Source: Aquimarina sp. MMG016
Lineage (GTDB): Bacteria; Bacteroidota; Bacteroidia; Flavobacteriales; Flavobacteriaceae
NCBI RefSeq assembly: GCF_018100805.1
Contig: NZ_JAGJEA010000003.1
Span: 434,001-498,000 of the forward strand
Direction: 5' to 3'
Length of the DNA: 64,000 nt
The position numbers and the translations under genes were made by a program. Numbering within the stretch: position 1 is the stretch's first letter; every line of letters starts with the position of its first letter. Of the stretch, positions 36,201-48,400 are shown piece by piece. The notes below the pieces were generated by a model. That model had not been told where the DNA came from. It saw only the letters and a program-made list of their open reading frames with translations, and did not search any database.

Positions 36201-36394
36201 AAAACTATTTTGAACGTGGAATGGAAAGGCTTAGATCAAAAGGACTGGAGCCTCAATATTTCAGGAACCCCAAAGATAATTACATCTATGTTTATCTGAA
36301 GCGATTCGATAACCTGGATGATGCTAAGCAGAGCTTGTTCTCTAACGTGAATAACACATATGATGGCGAGTTGTATATACTAAAAATACAATAA
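33239..36394 (+). CDS. sprD: SprD-like protein: PorP/SprF-type barrel, helical repeat arm, SPOR-like modules
   Basis: The 1051-residue product has a signal peptide (to residue ~20) and a PorP/SprF-family domain (~25-320; RYNRFYFNPTFSLVREN, IGVALGLHQQNEGIY, ITLAYNF end). A basic, coiled-coil stretch (~325-490) leads to two blocks of 15-residue repeats of the form AEEQRLAQEAEAARL (residues ~493-597 and ~663-752). Two C-terminal modules (~850-937 and ~975-1051; GYYLIGNVFKGG and GYYLITSIFKREN, each with an aromatic YVSIEKYDN/YVYLKRFDN strand) look like SPOR domains, which bind glycan strands lacking stem peptides. I infer an outer-membrane barrel with a periplasmic arm that contacts peptidoglycan. 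It lies 4 bp after sprC and 24 bp before the adhesin gene. Confidence 0.78.
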   Translation: MIRKLLLLIICLSLNLVKGQEENTNYGVLPTDIPTHNLIRYNRFYFNPTFSLVRENRKSINVYNKIQWAGFNDNPQTYLLNYTSNFDEKIGVALGLHQQNEGIYRYFGGIANFAYNLELNDDMNFTFGINLGFSQSGIKSNIDSATSTVLNSGVQVDDPVLLNFENSSSFQLTPGVNFNYTDFDIGVSVVNLVAYNLSASELQTDNIAFNGHVMYTTTIGGRRSDKTIRGMGYANMISDSNSDSQLRYGGSAILDLPKLGWAQAGYNSFYGVSLGVGGNVTSTVSIGYNYEMGLGDTSNFGSTHEITLAYNFATEQKTRRGRRKTSTQQKSYEARDSEIRRLKKEILQQNRLIRELQNKSGDSATQAQRSISRLEKQIQEAKEEEARQARSLALQREEEVKLLNKKAEEEKLAAQKKLEMEMNEQELKMAAQKKLEREVALQKEEEARLASQKKLEMEMNEDTSAEEARIAAEEAAREAEAARQQEEEEKRLAEEQRLAQEAEAARLAEEQRQAAEAEAARLAEEQRLAEEAEAARLAEEQRLAQEAEAARLAEEQRLAQEAEAARLAEEQRLAQEAEAARLAEEQRLAEEAEAARLAENQRKSDELINATRNLITNGTAEQLRSQRELVRSSQFISDTEKQSLLSEIETDIAAKEAEAARLAEEQRLAQEAEAARIAEEQRLAAEAEAARLAEEERQRQEAEAARIAEEQRLAAEAEAARLAEEERQRQEAEAARIAEEQRQAAEAEAARLAAAAADQGGEEGLEEIQKELDNSSRISSKIFARRDSLLTTSLNVDKREFSKLLESLVNMNDDATDAKNDNDPTSSKRLSAKNRFIKFAEASRPEAQYATKFIPGYPEGYYLIGNVFKGGEYANKFANSLKDLGFNNAEIILNPENQFQYVSIEKYDNKEEAAEKYLNNIDNRFYGDMWILHIAKSRVASYKKLLQETRLIKDTVKDDTVVSETLSYIGGHNIQNGYYLITSIFKRENYFERGMERLRSKGLEPQYFRNPKDNYIYVYLKRFDNLDDAKQSLFSNVNNTYDGELYILKIQ
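34715..35029 (+). repeat. Seven 45-bp tandem repeats in sprD (block A)
   Basis: Seven in-frame units encode AEEQR(L/Q)A(Q/A/E)EAEAARL. Units 4-6 are identical in protein sequence and nearly so in DNA, which suggests recent expansion. The unit is alpha-helical with alternating charge, like TolA domain II. Confidence 0.92.
35225..35494 (+). repeat. Six 45-bp tandem repeats in sprD (block B)
   Basis: Six in-frame units follow the same 15-residue plan. Units alternate between AEEQR-type and AEEERQRQEAEAARI-type, so a 90-bp higher-order unit has duplicated. A 65-residue non-repeat helical segment separates it from block A. Confidence 0.9.
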
Positions 36395-36418
36395 CCATCA
36401 CCCCAAAGTAAAATTAGG

Positions 36419-39400
36419 ATGACTAAGTACACAACACTAACTACGCAGCTTATGAAAACAATAGCACCCTTTAAAATTGTGCTGGTAATGTTTTTAATAT
36501 TTGCCGGTACCATAAGCAATACATATGCTCAGGAATTACAGTCTTTTCAGGCAAGAGAAACCAGAGATAATATAAGAGGAAACCTGGTGATGACAGGTAA
36601 TGATATTGTGGGAGTAAAACAAAGAGGTAGTACCTCATTTGATCCCAACACTGCATTTACGTTACTTGGCGAGGTAAGTAATGGTGATTATACCACAGCA
36701 TATATAGATGTAGATAGCGATCCAACTACCTTTAGTTCCAGTGAAGCGGATTTAAGATTAGATGATCCTTCAAGAGAAGCTTGTAGTCAGTTAGTATATG
36801 CCGGATTATATTGGTCAGCCAACTACTATATGGCAAGATCTGGTGCGGTTAGAAATTTTTCTGATGATGAAATTAGTTCGGTAGATAGTGACGATGAGAC
36901 TAATGTTGCATTGACAATTAACAATGGTAGTCTTGCAGATATGTATAGAACAAGAGCAACGGAATTTAGCAGTGACAACTCTGATTTAGAGTTTAGTCCA
37001 GTTTCTTCATATCTGGTAGTAGCACAACCGACCAATGGTTGTGGCATTACGAACGGTACTGCTCTTTCTGGAAATATTGCAGTAGTACAAGAAGGAGGAA
37101 GTTGTTCTCTAAGAGAAAAAGTTGTTAATGCAGAAGCAGCAGGAGCAGTAGGAGTAGTTATAGTAAGTGATACAGGTCTTTTACCTAGACTTACTGGTAA
37201 TGGTACTACAATCAATATTCCTTCAGTTTCCATAGGAAATGATGATATTAATGGAGGCAATTTAATTACAGCACTACAAGCGCAAACAAATGTGGTGTTG
37301 GGAACAATATCTACCATAGGTGCAGATTGGATTTTTAATTTACCTGCTGATGATCCAAGAAAGGTAGGACCAGCGGATTTTCAAAGTATAAAATTTAAAG
37401 TTCCAGGAGGGGCTTATGTCGACATAACACCAGAAAGCACTCGAGGAGTAGTTTTTGATGGATATGCAGGAACTGCTACTAACATTGACCCAAATACAGG
37501 TAATCCAAATGTTAATGCTAATGACGAGGTACAGTATGTTTGTTATAAAGATGTAACGAGCTTATTAGACGCCGCTAATCCCTTTGGAACATATACTGTG
37601 GCAAACATGAATGCTACACAAGGGTATACTCCGGGAGAAGATGGTGCTTGTGGGGGATGGATGCTAATAGCAATTTATGAAGACCCGGAAGAAAGTGCAA
37701 AGTTTATAAGTACTTCCGATGGTTATGTTCAGATTTTTTCAGGGGGTGCTGATGTTGATTTTAATTATACAGGATTTACGACTTTATCGGGGACTCAGCC
37801 AATTGATGTAAAATATGCAGCAGCAGGTCTTGAAGGGGATAGAGGTCTAGAATTAGATGCGTTAAGTGTGCAGAATACTTTAAATGCGTTCGTTCCTTTA
37901 GGTGAAGGTACTAACGACAACACAGATGTTAACGCAACCAATAACTTTTTTGCCAGTACAATCTCTATTAACCATAATCATATAACAGCGCGTAATCCGG
38001 CTTCTACCAATACAATGGGATTTGATGCGGATATATTCGATCTTAATAATGATGGAAATTTATTGATAGGAAATGATCAAAGCTCAGCTACTTTTAGACT
38101 GTCAACAGATCAAGATCGATATAGTGTGTTTTTTAACGCTTTTTCGGTTACTATTATTGAACCAGAACTTAGAATTATTAAACGAGTTTTTGACACTGAC
38201 GGAACTACTGAAATTACAAACCAAAACGTAGAGTTAGGAGATGAGTTATTTTATGATCTGGAGATAGAGAATGTAGGTAATGAAGATTTTGTAAACAATT
38301 CGGTAGTTATAACAGATATACTCCCTGCAAATACCAATTTATTAGGTGTGGTAGATGCAACCTTACCTCCAGGAGTAACATACACAGAAACTACACCAGG
38401 AACGTTAGTGTTTAATATTCCATCAAGTTTGGTGGAAACAGATAATGATGGTGAGGGTGATGATGATGCTCCTATTTTTATTCGTTTTAGAGCACAATTA
38501 GTAAACTCTTGCGAGGCATTAAGAGACGCATGTTCTGATGTGATTACAAACTCTGCTACAGCTGTATATACAGGTGCTAGATCTGGAACAACTTCAAATA
38601 CATTAAGTAGTAATGAGCTAGGAGTTTGTGGTAATACAGATGGAGAAGCGTCAAATATATTAGTAAATGTACCAGCTTGTTCTCAGGAAGTAACTTTTTG
38701 TAACAATAATCTTACTTTGGTTGCTGGACAAGGATATGATAGATATACTTGGACAGGTCCAGGTATTACAACCCCTATAGTTCAGGAATTAGCAACAAAC
38801 TCCACTCCTTATGTATTTAATGTGCCTAGTCCACAAACAGGAACATATGTAGTAGTAAAAGAAGACACAAATCCTGCTGATGGAACATGTATGACACTTA
38901 CTGAAGAGTTTGTGGTAGAAGATTTTAGAGATATTGCTAACCCGGTATTGGATTATGTAAACGGTACCACAGTAGTGACTGAAGATTGTAGTGGATTACC
39001 AATACCTCAGATTTTATTATGTGGTGATCAAACATTGCTTTTAGAAACTAATTTTGTGAATTTACAGAATATTTCGTGGCAGCGTCTTTCTCCTGGCGGA
39101 TCTTGTATTTCAGACCCTAACGATCCTTGTTCCTTGTTATCTGGAGATTGTACAGACACGAATTGGGTTCAAGAACCTAATGGTGATACTTCTAGTTTTA
39201 CAGTATCTGTCGCTGGGGATTATAGAATTTTAGCAGAGTTCGAAGGAGGGTGTTTTATTCCTTTCTATTTTAGTGTATTTAAAAATGATTACCAGCCGGA
39301 GTTAGATATGAATCCAATAGAGTGTGGTAATGATGGTAGCGTTACGGTTACCAATGTTCCTACAAATTTTGCATTCAGTTTAACACAAGGCGGACCTTAT

Positions 39401-42400
39401 AATAATACTACGGGTGTTTTTGCAATTCCACCAGGTTCAGGAGGAGATGTTACAGTATATGCTATAGACACCACTTTCCCTGGATGTGAATATACAGCAA
39501 CTATTAATGTACCTGAAATTATTCCTACTTTTAGTGTTACCGGTGAAAATGCCACTTGTATAAATGACGATAATGGTACTGGTTTTGGTAGTATAAGAAT
39601 CGCTGTTACAGCAGGTTCTCCTGAATATCAATATACAATTTCCAGCCCTGCATTAGGTGCTGCAAATCCTATTATCGTTCCTAATAGTAGTGCCAATAAC
39701 GGAAATTATACACAAGATAATCTGCCTCCGGGAATATATTCGGTAGAAGTAATATCAAACAGACCAACACCAGAGTGTATTTTTAATGAATCTATTACAC
39801 TTGATCCACCACCGGCTTTTGATGCAGAAGTGGTATTACTTGCCCCCGAAACTTGTGAGTCTGGAGCTTTAGTACAAATTAATGTATTAAATGGTTCAGG
39901 AAATTATAGATATGCCGATAGCGGAGGAAGTTTTCAGTTGAGTAATATTTTCGAAATTCCTGCTCCCGCTGACCCAACAGCTACATATACATTTTTTGTT
40001 AGTGATCAAGATGTTCTTGATGGCTCTACACCAGCTTGTATTATAGAGGTTAGTATTGATAATATTACAGCATATGAGCCTATAGTAATTGATAATATTG
40101 CGGTTACTCAACCAGCTTGTCCAGGAGACAGCGGTCAAATTCAGGTAGATGTTTCTCCAACAGTTGCTGGTAGAACATACACCTATCAATTATTAGATTG
40201 TTCCGCAGATCCTGATTGTGGAAATGCAGATCAATCAACCTGGGACACAACGGTTTGGACTATAGTGGACCAAGTTGGACCAACAATAAATCAAACGATT
40301 ACATTTACTGGAGTAGCAGACGGTAATTCTTATGCAGTTAGTGTTTTGCATAATAACACTACACCACCTGGTACTACACCTGCAGAGATTTGTCCTGTAA
40401 GACAGAGTATATTTACGATTACTTCTCCTACGGATATTACCGCAGATGTAGGCTTAGAAAGACCTTTAAGCTGTATTGTTGGTAGTGAGGATGCTATAAT
40501 CCGAATAGAAAATATTGCATCAGGATCCGGAACTTACGAATGGAGTTTTGATAATGTAAACTTTACTAACATCACTGCTGATCCAACAGATATCCTGGTG
40601 AGTACCGCCGGATCGTATACCGTTTATATTAGAAATCAAGCCACAGATGATTGTGCAATTCCTTTTAATGTTACAGTTCCAGATCTTATAGATGTTACTG
40701 ATATTACCTTTACTACTCCAGGAAATTCAAATTGCTCGGCCCAAACATTTAATGTGACTGCGACTGCATTACCAGCTGGTCCAACATATACGTACAGTGT
40801 AACTCCGGCACCAGTGTCTGGTAACTCGAACACCGGTGTATTTCGCTTAACTCGAGGAATTGTTTATACTTTTACTGCAACGAATACTGATAACCAGTGT
40901 AGTTATAGTGAAGATTTTACTGAAAACACAATACCACAGATTCAGATTACAAGTGCAACAGAAACAAGCCCTATAGTTTGTGTTGGAGATAATAATGGAG
41001 CATTTTCTTTCAGTGTTGCTAATAGTACAACATTTGATTATACAGTTAGAGGTCCAGCACCTGGCAATGGTGTGGTTACAAGTGGAACATCAAGTACCAC
41101 ACCTGTTGTAATTCAAAGTCCAGCTGTGCCTTTAGTTGCAGGAACTTATACGATAGAGGTTACAGACACAAGTTTAACTCCATCTTCGGCCAATTGTACA
41201 GATTCTGCTACGGTAACAATAACAGAGCCAGCTGATCCATTATCATTCACTACAACATCAGAAAGTTCTGATTGTGGAGCTGATACAGGAACTATAACGG
41301 TAACGGCTATAGGAGGAAGAGGGAATTATCAATACAGAATAGTGAGTAGTGGAGGAACGGTAATCGTTGATTATCCAAACACTAATAATGTATTTACAGG
41401 ATTAGCAGTAGACACTTATACTATTTTTGTAAGAGATGGAAGTGATCCTACAACTGCTTGTGAGGTTAATAATACAGAAGTTGTTGATCAGTTTGCTTCA
41501 CCTACTATTGCTTTGGCAACGGGTGGAGACCCATGTTTTGATGGAATAGATCAGGCAAGCCAATGGATTACAATTACACCAGGGATAAACCCTCCATTAG
41601 GACCATTTGAGTATATTTTAGATAGAGGTACAGGACCAGAAACTCCGGTTGCGGTGACTTTCTTGCCGGCTCCAAATGATGATACTTTCGAAATTGACAA
41701 TTTAGCACCAGGAACATACACAGTATTTGTAAGAAATACAAACACACAATGTATTACAGGTACTGAAACCTTTACTATCAATCCTGAACTTACTATAACT
41801 GCAGCACTGGATAAAGATATTGACTGTAACGGTGATGCTATTATTTCTTATACCGCTGCTGGTGGAAGTTTAAATTATGTAAGATTTGATCTTTATACAC
41901 CAGGAACACCGAACACGTTAGTACAGTCGAATATTGGTACTTCTCCTTATTCTGATCCAGTATTAACACCTGGAGATTATATTATTTTGGTAGAAGATGA
42001 TCAAGGATGTACTGCATTTTCTAATCCAGTAACAGTAACGACATATGATGCATTAGATGCAAATCACACCTTTACAAATCCTGCTTGTCCTAACGAAACA
42101 GGAACAATAACAGTTAACGTTACAGCAGGACAAGGACCATTTACTTATGTATTGGATGGAACAACTACAATTGGTTCTACAGGAGACACCACAGTAACAT
42201 TTACTAATGTAGCAGTAGGAACTCATACAGTGGTTATAACTGATGGTTCTGGTGCAGCACCACCTTGTATATTTACAATTAGTGATATTATTTTAACCAA
42301 TCCCGATCCAATAGTAGCGACTATTGACGAAGACTTTAGAATATTAAATTGTACAGCAACTCCGGATGCTCAGGCGCAAGTAACAGCTATTACTGGCGGA

Positions 42401-45400
42401 TCAGGCACTTATGAATGGAGTTTGGATGGAACTACCTTTACTTCGGTAACGACACTGCCGTTTACAATTGATTTTGCAACAGATGGTTCGTATACTTTAT
42501 CTATAAGAAATCAAGCAACAGATGATTGTGTACAGACTTTCCCAATAACAATCGACCCTTTATTAGAAGTGGATTCCGTAACAGTTACTCCAGGTGATCA
42601 GGATTGTTCAGCACAAACGACTGAAGTTACACTTTCTGCGTCTCCTGCTGTAACGGCACCAGTGATTTATGAGTTTGATGTAACTCCGGATCCTGCAACC
42701 AATACAGGGTCAACAGGATTTGATATAGCGGTAAATTACACCTTTACTAATGGAGTAACATATAGGGTGACTGCAAGAAGAAGTGATACTCAGTGTACTA
42801 ATTTTGTGGACTTTAATCAGCCTGTTTTAGATGAAATAGCAATCACAAGCGCTACACAATCACAAGCAGTAACCTGTAACGGTGCCAACGATGGTGAATT
42901 AAGTTTTACGGTAGATACGACTACATTCCCGAATTTTACTTTTGAAGTTGAGGGACCATCTCCAGCGACAACAGTGGTTGCGACAGGAACATTTCCTGCA
43001 GATCCATTAACGGTAACAGGACTTGCTCCTGGTACTTACACTATTACAGTCACAGATGCTAATGGAACTATAGCCAACAATTGTTCTGCTACAGAAACGG
43101 TTATTATAACAGAACCTATAGTTCTTAGTGCAAGTGCCCTGGTGGATCCGGCACTGACTTGTGTACAAAATGCTACTATTACTGTTACCGCAACAGGTGG
43201 AAATGGTGGATACCAATATGAACTTGTTAATAGTGGAGGAACCACTGTTGCAGGACCACAGACTAGTAATGTGTTTTCTGTGGGAACCGCAGATACTTAC
43301 ACAATTAATATTACTGATTCTGAAAGTTGTACAGCTAGCACCACTGCTATAGTAACTGATCCAACACCTGTTACTGCTACAGTAGAAGGGACATCTGATC
43401 GCTGTTTTGACCCAACGAATCAGGCAAGCTTAGATATAACTGTAAATACGGGCACTGCTCCTTACACTTATACGGTTAATGGAGGTTCAAGTATTGCAAT
43501 AGTAGGTTCAACATTTACAGCAGGTGGATTGACACCTGGAGCGTATACAATTGTAATTACTGATGCCAATGGCTGTGATTTTACAATAAACGAAACGATT
43601 CAGCCACAACTTACCATAGCGGCAAGTTTATTAAAAGATTTAGATTGTACCGCTTCACCGGATGCACAAATTCAGGTTGTTACTACAGGTGGAAATGGAG
43701 GAGAAGTTGTTACTGTTGATTTAGATGGCTCTACTGGTGTTCCTAACTTTGTGACGATTCCTGCTTCTTGGGGAGCTGGTCCTATATATAATGTTGACAC
43801 TGCAGGAACATACCAATTCAGAGTTAGAGATACAGAAGGTTGTGAGGCTATTTCAGCTGATATTACGGTAACACCTGCTCCAGATCCGGTTGCTAGTGCA
43901 ACAGCTGATGATGTCACATGTTTTGGGCAATCGGATGGATCAGTAGAGATAACTGTTGATACAACTATTGGAACGGGTCCTTACGAGATCGATTTTAATG
44001 GATTAGGGTTCAGTAATCAAACTACCTACGGAAACTTGATAGCAGGAACATATAATTATACTGTAAGAGATGCTAAAGGATGTACTGATACTTTTAGTAT
44101 TATTGTTTCACAACCAGCAAATGTTGTTATTGGAGCAGAGACTATCACAAATATAGGTTGTGATGCTACAGGAAACACTCTTGGACAAATTGAATTTACA
44201 GGAATAACTGGAGGAACTCCTCCATACATTTATACATTATTAAATCCAGATAATACATTAGCATCTACAACTACAGCTCCTAATCCTACATTAGCAACAG
44301 CGAATGATTTTATAACCTTTTCAGGTTTGGCTTTTGGAGATTATATAGTTCGTGTTCAGGATAATAGCGGATGTATTTATGATTTTCCTCGTTCTATTGC
44401 CAATATTGCCAGTTTTACGATTAATGCGACAGCAACCGGAAATTGTATTGATGGAGTAACTGCTACTATTAATGTTTCTGGAGGTGTAGGTCCGTTTGAA
44501 ATTAGAGAATTTACTCCAGGTGGTACTGAACCGTACCTTCCGTTAAACCCTGGACCAACAACACATGTGATTACAGGTCTTCCATTTGATAGTCCTTTAG
44601 TTTTTGAAATAAGAGATAGAGGAAATAATGATTGTTCTGATATAGCAACATTACCTCCACCAACGAACCCATCAACTATTAATATCGCATTAGTAGAAAA
44701 CAATGTAACCTGTAATGGTGCTGCGGATGGATCTATTGATTATACAATTACAGGATATCAAGGTACAGAGTTGACTTATGAGGTTTATAGAACTAATGAC
44801 TTAACTACTGATCTTAGTGGTGGATTGACATTTACCAATGCAAACCCTCAGACAGTTGTATTGGCTGGAACTGCAACGGGTAATATTAGTACTTTTGGAC
44901 CTGGAGACTATTTATTTAGAGTAATTGAAACCTCAGGAGTTTTAGCAGACCCTTGTAATGCATCTATACCATTTACTATTGAAGAATCTGCTACACCATT
45001 ATCTTATGATGGAACTAATATTATAGATGGAAATTGTAATGCGCTTTCTCAGGGCGTAGTTTCAGTTTCTGGAGGAACTGCACCGTATGAATTTGTTGTA
45101 GTAGAAGATACATTTCCAAATTCGGGAGCTTATTCCAATAGTAACGTAGTTATCCTTGATCAAAATGTTAATCTAAATTGGGATCTTTATATCAGAGATG
45201 CTAATGGATGTGTTATTGGTCCGTTTGATTTAACTGCATCCGTAACTCCTGACCCAACTATCGATAATATTTCTGCGGTAGTTGATCCTTGTGTGTTTGA
45301 TGGTAGTTTTGAGTTTACTGTTACTGCAACAGGACAAAGTCAATTAGAATTTGGTATCGACGATGGCGATACCGGTACGGCAGATGCTCCGATATTTGTA

Positions 45401-48400
45401 AATGGAACACCAACCGGAAACCCTAATGAATATGAATATACATATACAGTATCCGGACCAAGTGTTGATCAATACACAATTACAGTAAGAGATCAAAACG
45501 GATGTCCTGTGACTGATGCAGTTATTATTCATCCTGAGTTAATAGTGGATGCTGATTTCTCTACAGATCCAACGTGTTTTAATAGTAATAGTGGTACCGT
45601 TACAGCAACGGTTACTGGAGGATCTAATAACTCAGCCAACTGGACTGTAGTTCTATTAGACGGAACAGGAACACCTACTGGAATAGCACCTACATTTACT
45701 GCACCAAATATTTATGTATTCGCTAATGTGCCAACGGGAGATTATGAAGTTACAGTAACAGATACCAACCCGGTATCTACTTGTACTGCTTCAGACACCT
45801 TCTCAAGAGCTGCTCTGGTAGATCCGATTATCTCAACTTCTGTAGAAGAAATATCTTGTATTGGAGCGAGTGATGGAGAGATCTTGGTAAGTATTACAGC
45901 AGCTACTAATGGTTTTGATCCTTATACGTATGAATTATATGAAAACAATGGGGGCACTCAGGGAGTATTGATTGCTACCCAAGTAGATAACCCGTTATTT
46001 ACTGGATTGTCATTTGATGCGCAGCCAGCACCATACCCAACGGCTGGTGAATACCTAGTGATTGTAAGATCAAGGTTAGGTTGTGAAGATCAGGAAGCAG
46101 TTACTTTAGTAAACCCAACAGTTCCAATAGTAGATATTTCGAATACAGACTACGGATGTACTGGTGACACTGTTAACTTGCCGGTAATTACTTTAGATAA
46201 TTTTAGAGATGGAGCAGGAACACCATATAGAATTGAATATACAGATCCTTCTGGAAATACTGTTGGGCCGATAGATCCTGCCACTCTGGATACAGACGGT
46301 ACTACAGTAGGTGTTCAAATTATTGCGAATGAAGCTGGTAATTATACGTTTACTGTTTATGATGCTAATAACTGTCCAAATACTTTGGCACCATATAATA
46401 TCCCTGCGTTCCCAATAATGACAGATGCGGTTATCAATGTGGGAGCACCAATTACATGTACGACTAATATACAGGAAGTAACTGTTACCGTAACAGGTGG
46501 ATTAGGAGATTTCAATTTTGAAGAAGTAAGCGGAGCTGTACCAGCAGATAATAATGTACCTTCTGGAGGAGCTACTACAACTAGTGCTACTTTCTCACTT
46601 CCTGGTGTGGTAGGAACTAGTTATCAATTTAGAGTAACAGATAATGGTACTGGATGTTCCATTTTAACTCCTACTTACACTATAGCGCCATATGATACTA
46701 TAGAAGCATCTATAGCGGTTGTACCACCAGCTATTCAGTGTTTTGATGATGACACAGGGTCTATAACTCTTGATGTTACTGGTATTACAGGAGCATATGA
46801 GTATACAGTAACAAATACCACGACGGGTACCGTGACAGGACCTATTCCAGAAAACACTTCTTCTGGAACAATAACTATCTCTGGTTTGGAAAGTGGTAAT
46901 ATTCAGGTAAATGTTGTGGATCTGGCTACAAATTGTGATGATGATTCTAATACAGTATTTATAGCGGAGCCAGAAGAATTAACTCTAGCTCCAGTATCCA
47001 ATGATAATGGATTCTGTACATCAGATGGTAGGGTTATAGTTGAAGCTAATGGAGGTACTCCACCATATACGTTTACTGCTGATGATGGAACAAATCCGGT
47101 ATTTACAAATAATACAGGTGATTTCTCATTACCTGGTTCGATAGCCGGTATTACCTATACGATTACAGTAACTGACGCTAATAGTTGTACATCAAATCCG
47201 GCATCACTAACAGAAACTGTATTTGTAACGGAAAATCCTGTGCTAGCGCCATTAACAGTAGATGATGTATGTACACACGATGGTAGTTATGTAATTACAG
47301 CTACGGGAACGAGTAATATAGCATCACCACCCGGTACAGGAGCTTTACGTTTCCAATTGGATAGTGGTACTATAGAAGATGCTAATTTAACATTGACTTC
47401 TACTGAAATTACAGTATCAACTCCAGGAACATACACTGTGACTGCATATGACGAAAACAATTGTCCTTCTAACTCTCAGTCGGTTACTATTTTCCCACAG
47501 TTAACAGCTAGTGCTGATTTTACTGCAGATCCTACGTGTAGAGATTTTGATGGTACTATAACAGTAACAGTTAATGGAGGTACAGATTTTAATACAAACC
47601 CAACTAATTTTACTTTTGAATTAGATGGAACAGATAGTACTGGTTCCCCATTCAATGTGATCCAGACAGGTGTAGGCAGTAATATATTTAATAATATATC
47701 ACCGGGTAATTACACAATTACAATAACAGATATAAATGATCCAACGATTACAACTCCTTGTTCTATCACTATTGGAGTAACACCACCGGATGTTCCACTA
47801 GATCCAATCGTTTCTGCAACTGGAACCGTAGTATCTTGTGTTGGCGCTAGTGATGGAACGGTTACTGCAACACTAGATCCTACAACCGATGATGATGCAC
47901 CATATACATATCAGTTATTTGTAAATACAGCAGTTCCTCCAGCAGTAACTTTTGGAGCTCAAGTAGGTGTAGATCAGATAGATAACCCTGTGTTTATAGG
48001 AGTTCCAACAGGTGATTACGTGGTGGTTGTGACATCAGATAGATTATGTTCTGGTCAGGCAACTGTTAATGTGCCGAATGCAACACAAGTAACTGTTGTT
48101 CCTTCGCAAAGTGCATATAGTTGTGACACTTCTGATAATAGCTCGATATTCCCTGTTATTACTCTTACAATAGAAAATGGAACACCTCCATATAGCGTTT
48201 CTTATGTTACACCTTCTGGAAATACGGTAACTGATATAGATGTTGCAGATGCCAATGGTAATCCAGCTGATGGTGTTCAATATGAAATTTTAGCTGATGA
48301 AGAAGGTGATTATGTGATTACAGTTACTGATAGCAAGGGTTGTGCTTTAGATCCAACACCTACCATTACAGAAACTGTAAACCCATTCCCGATAATGACA

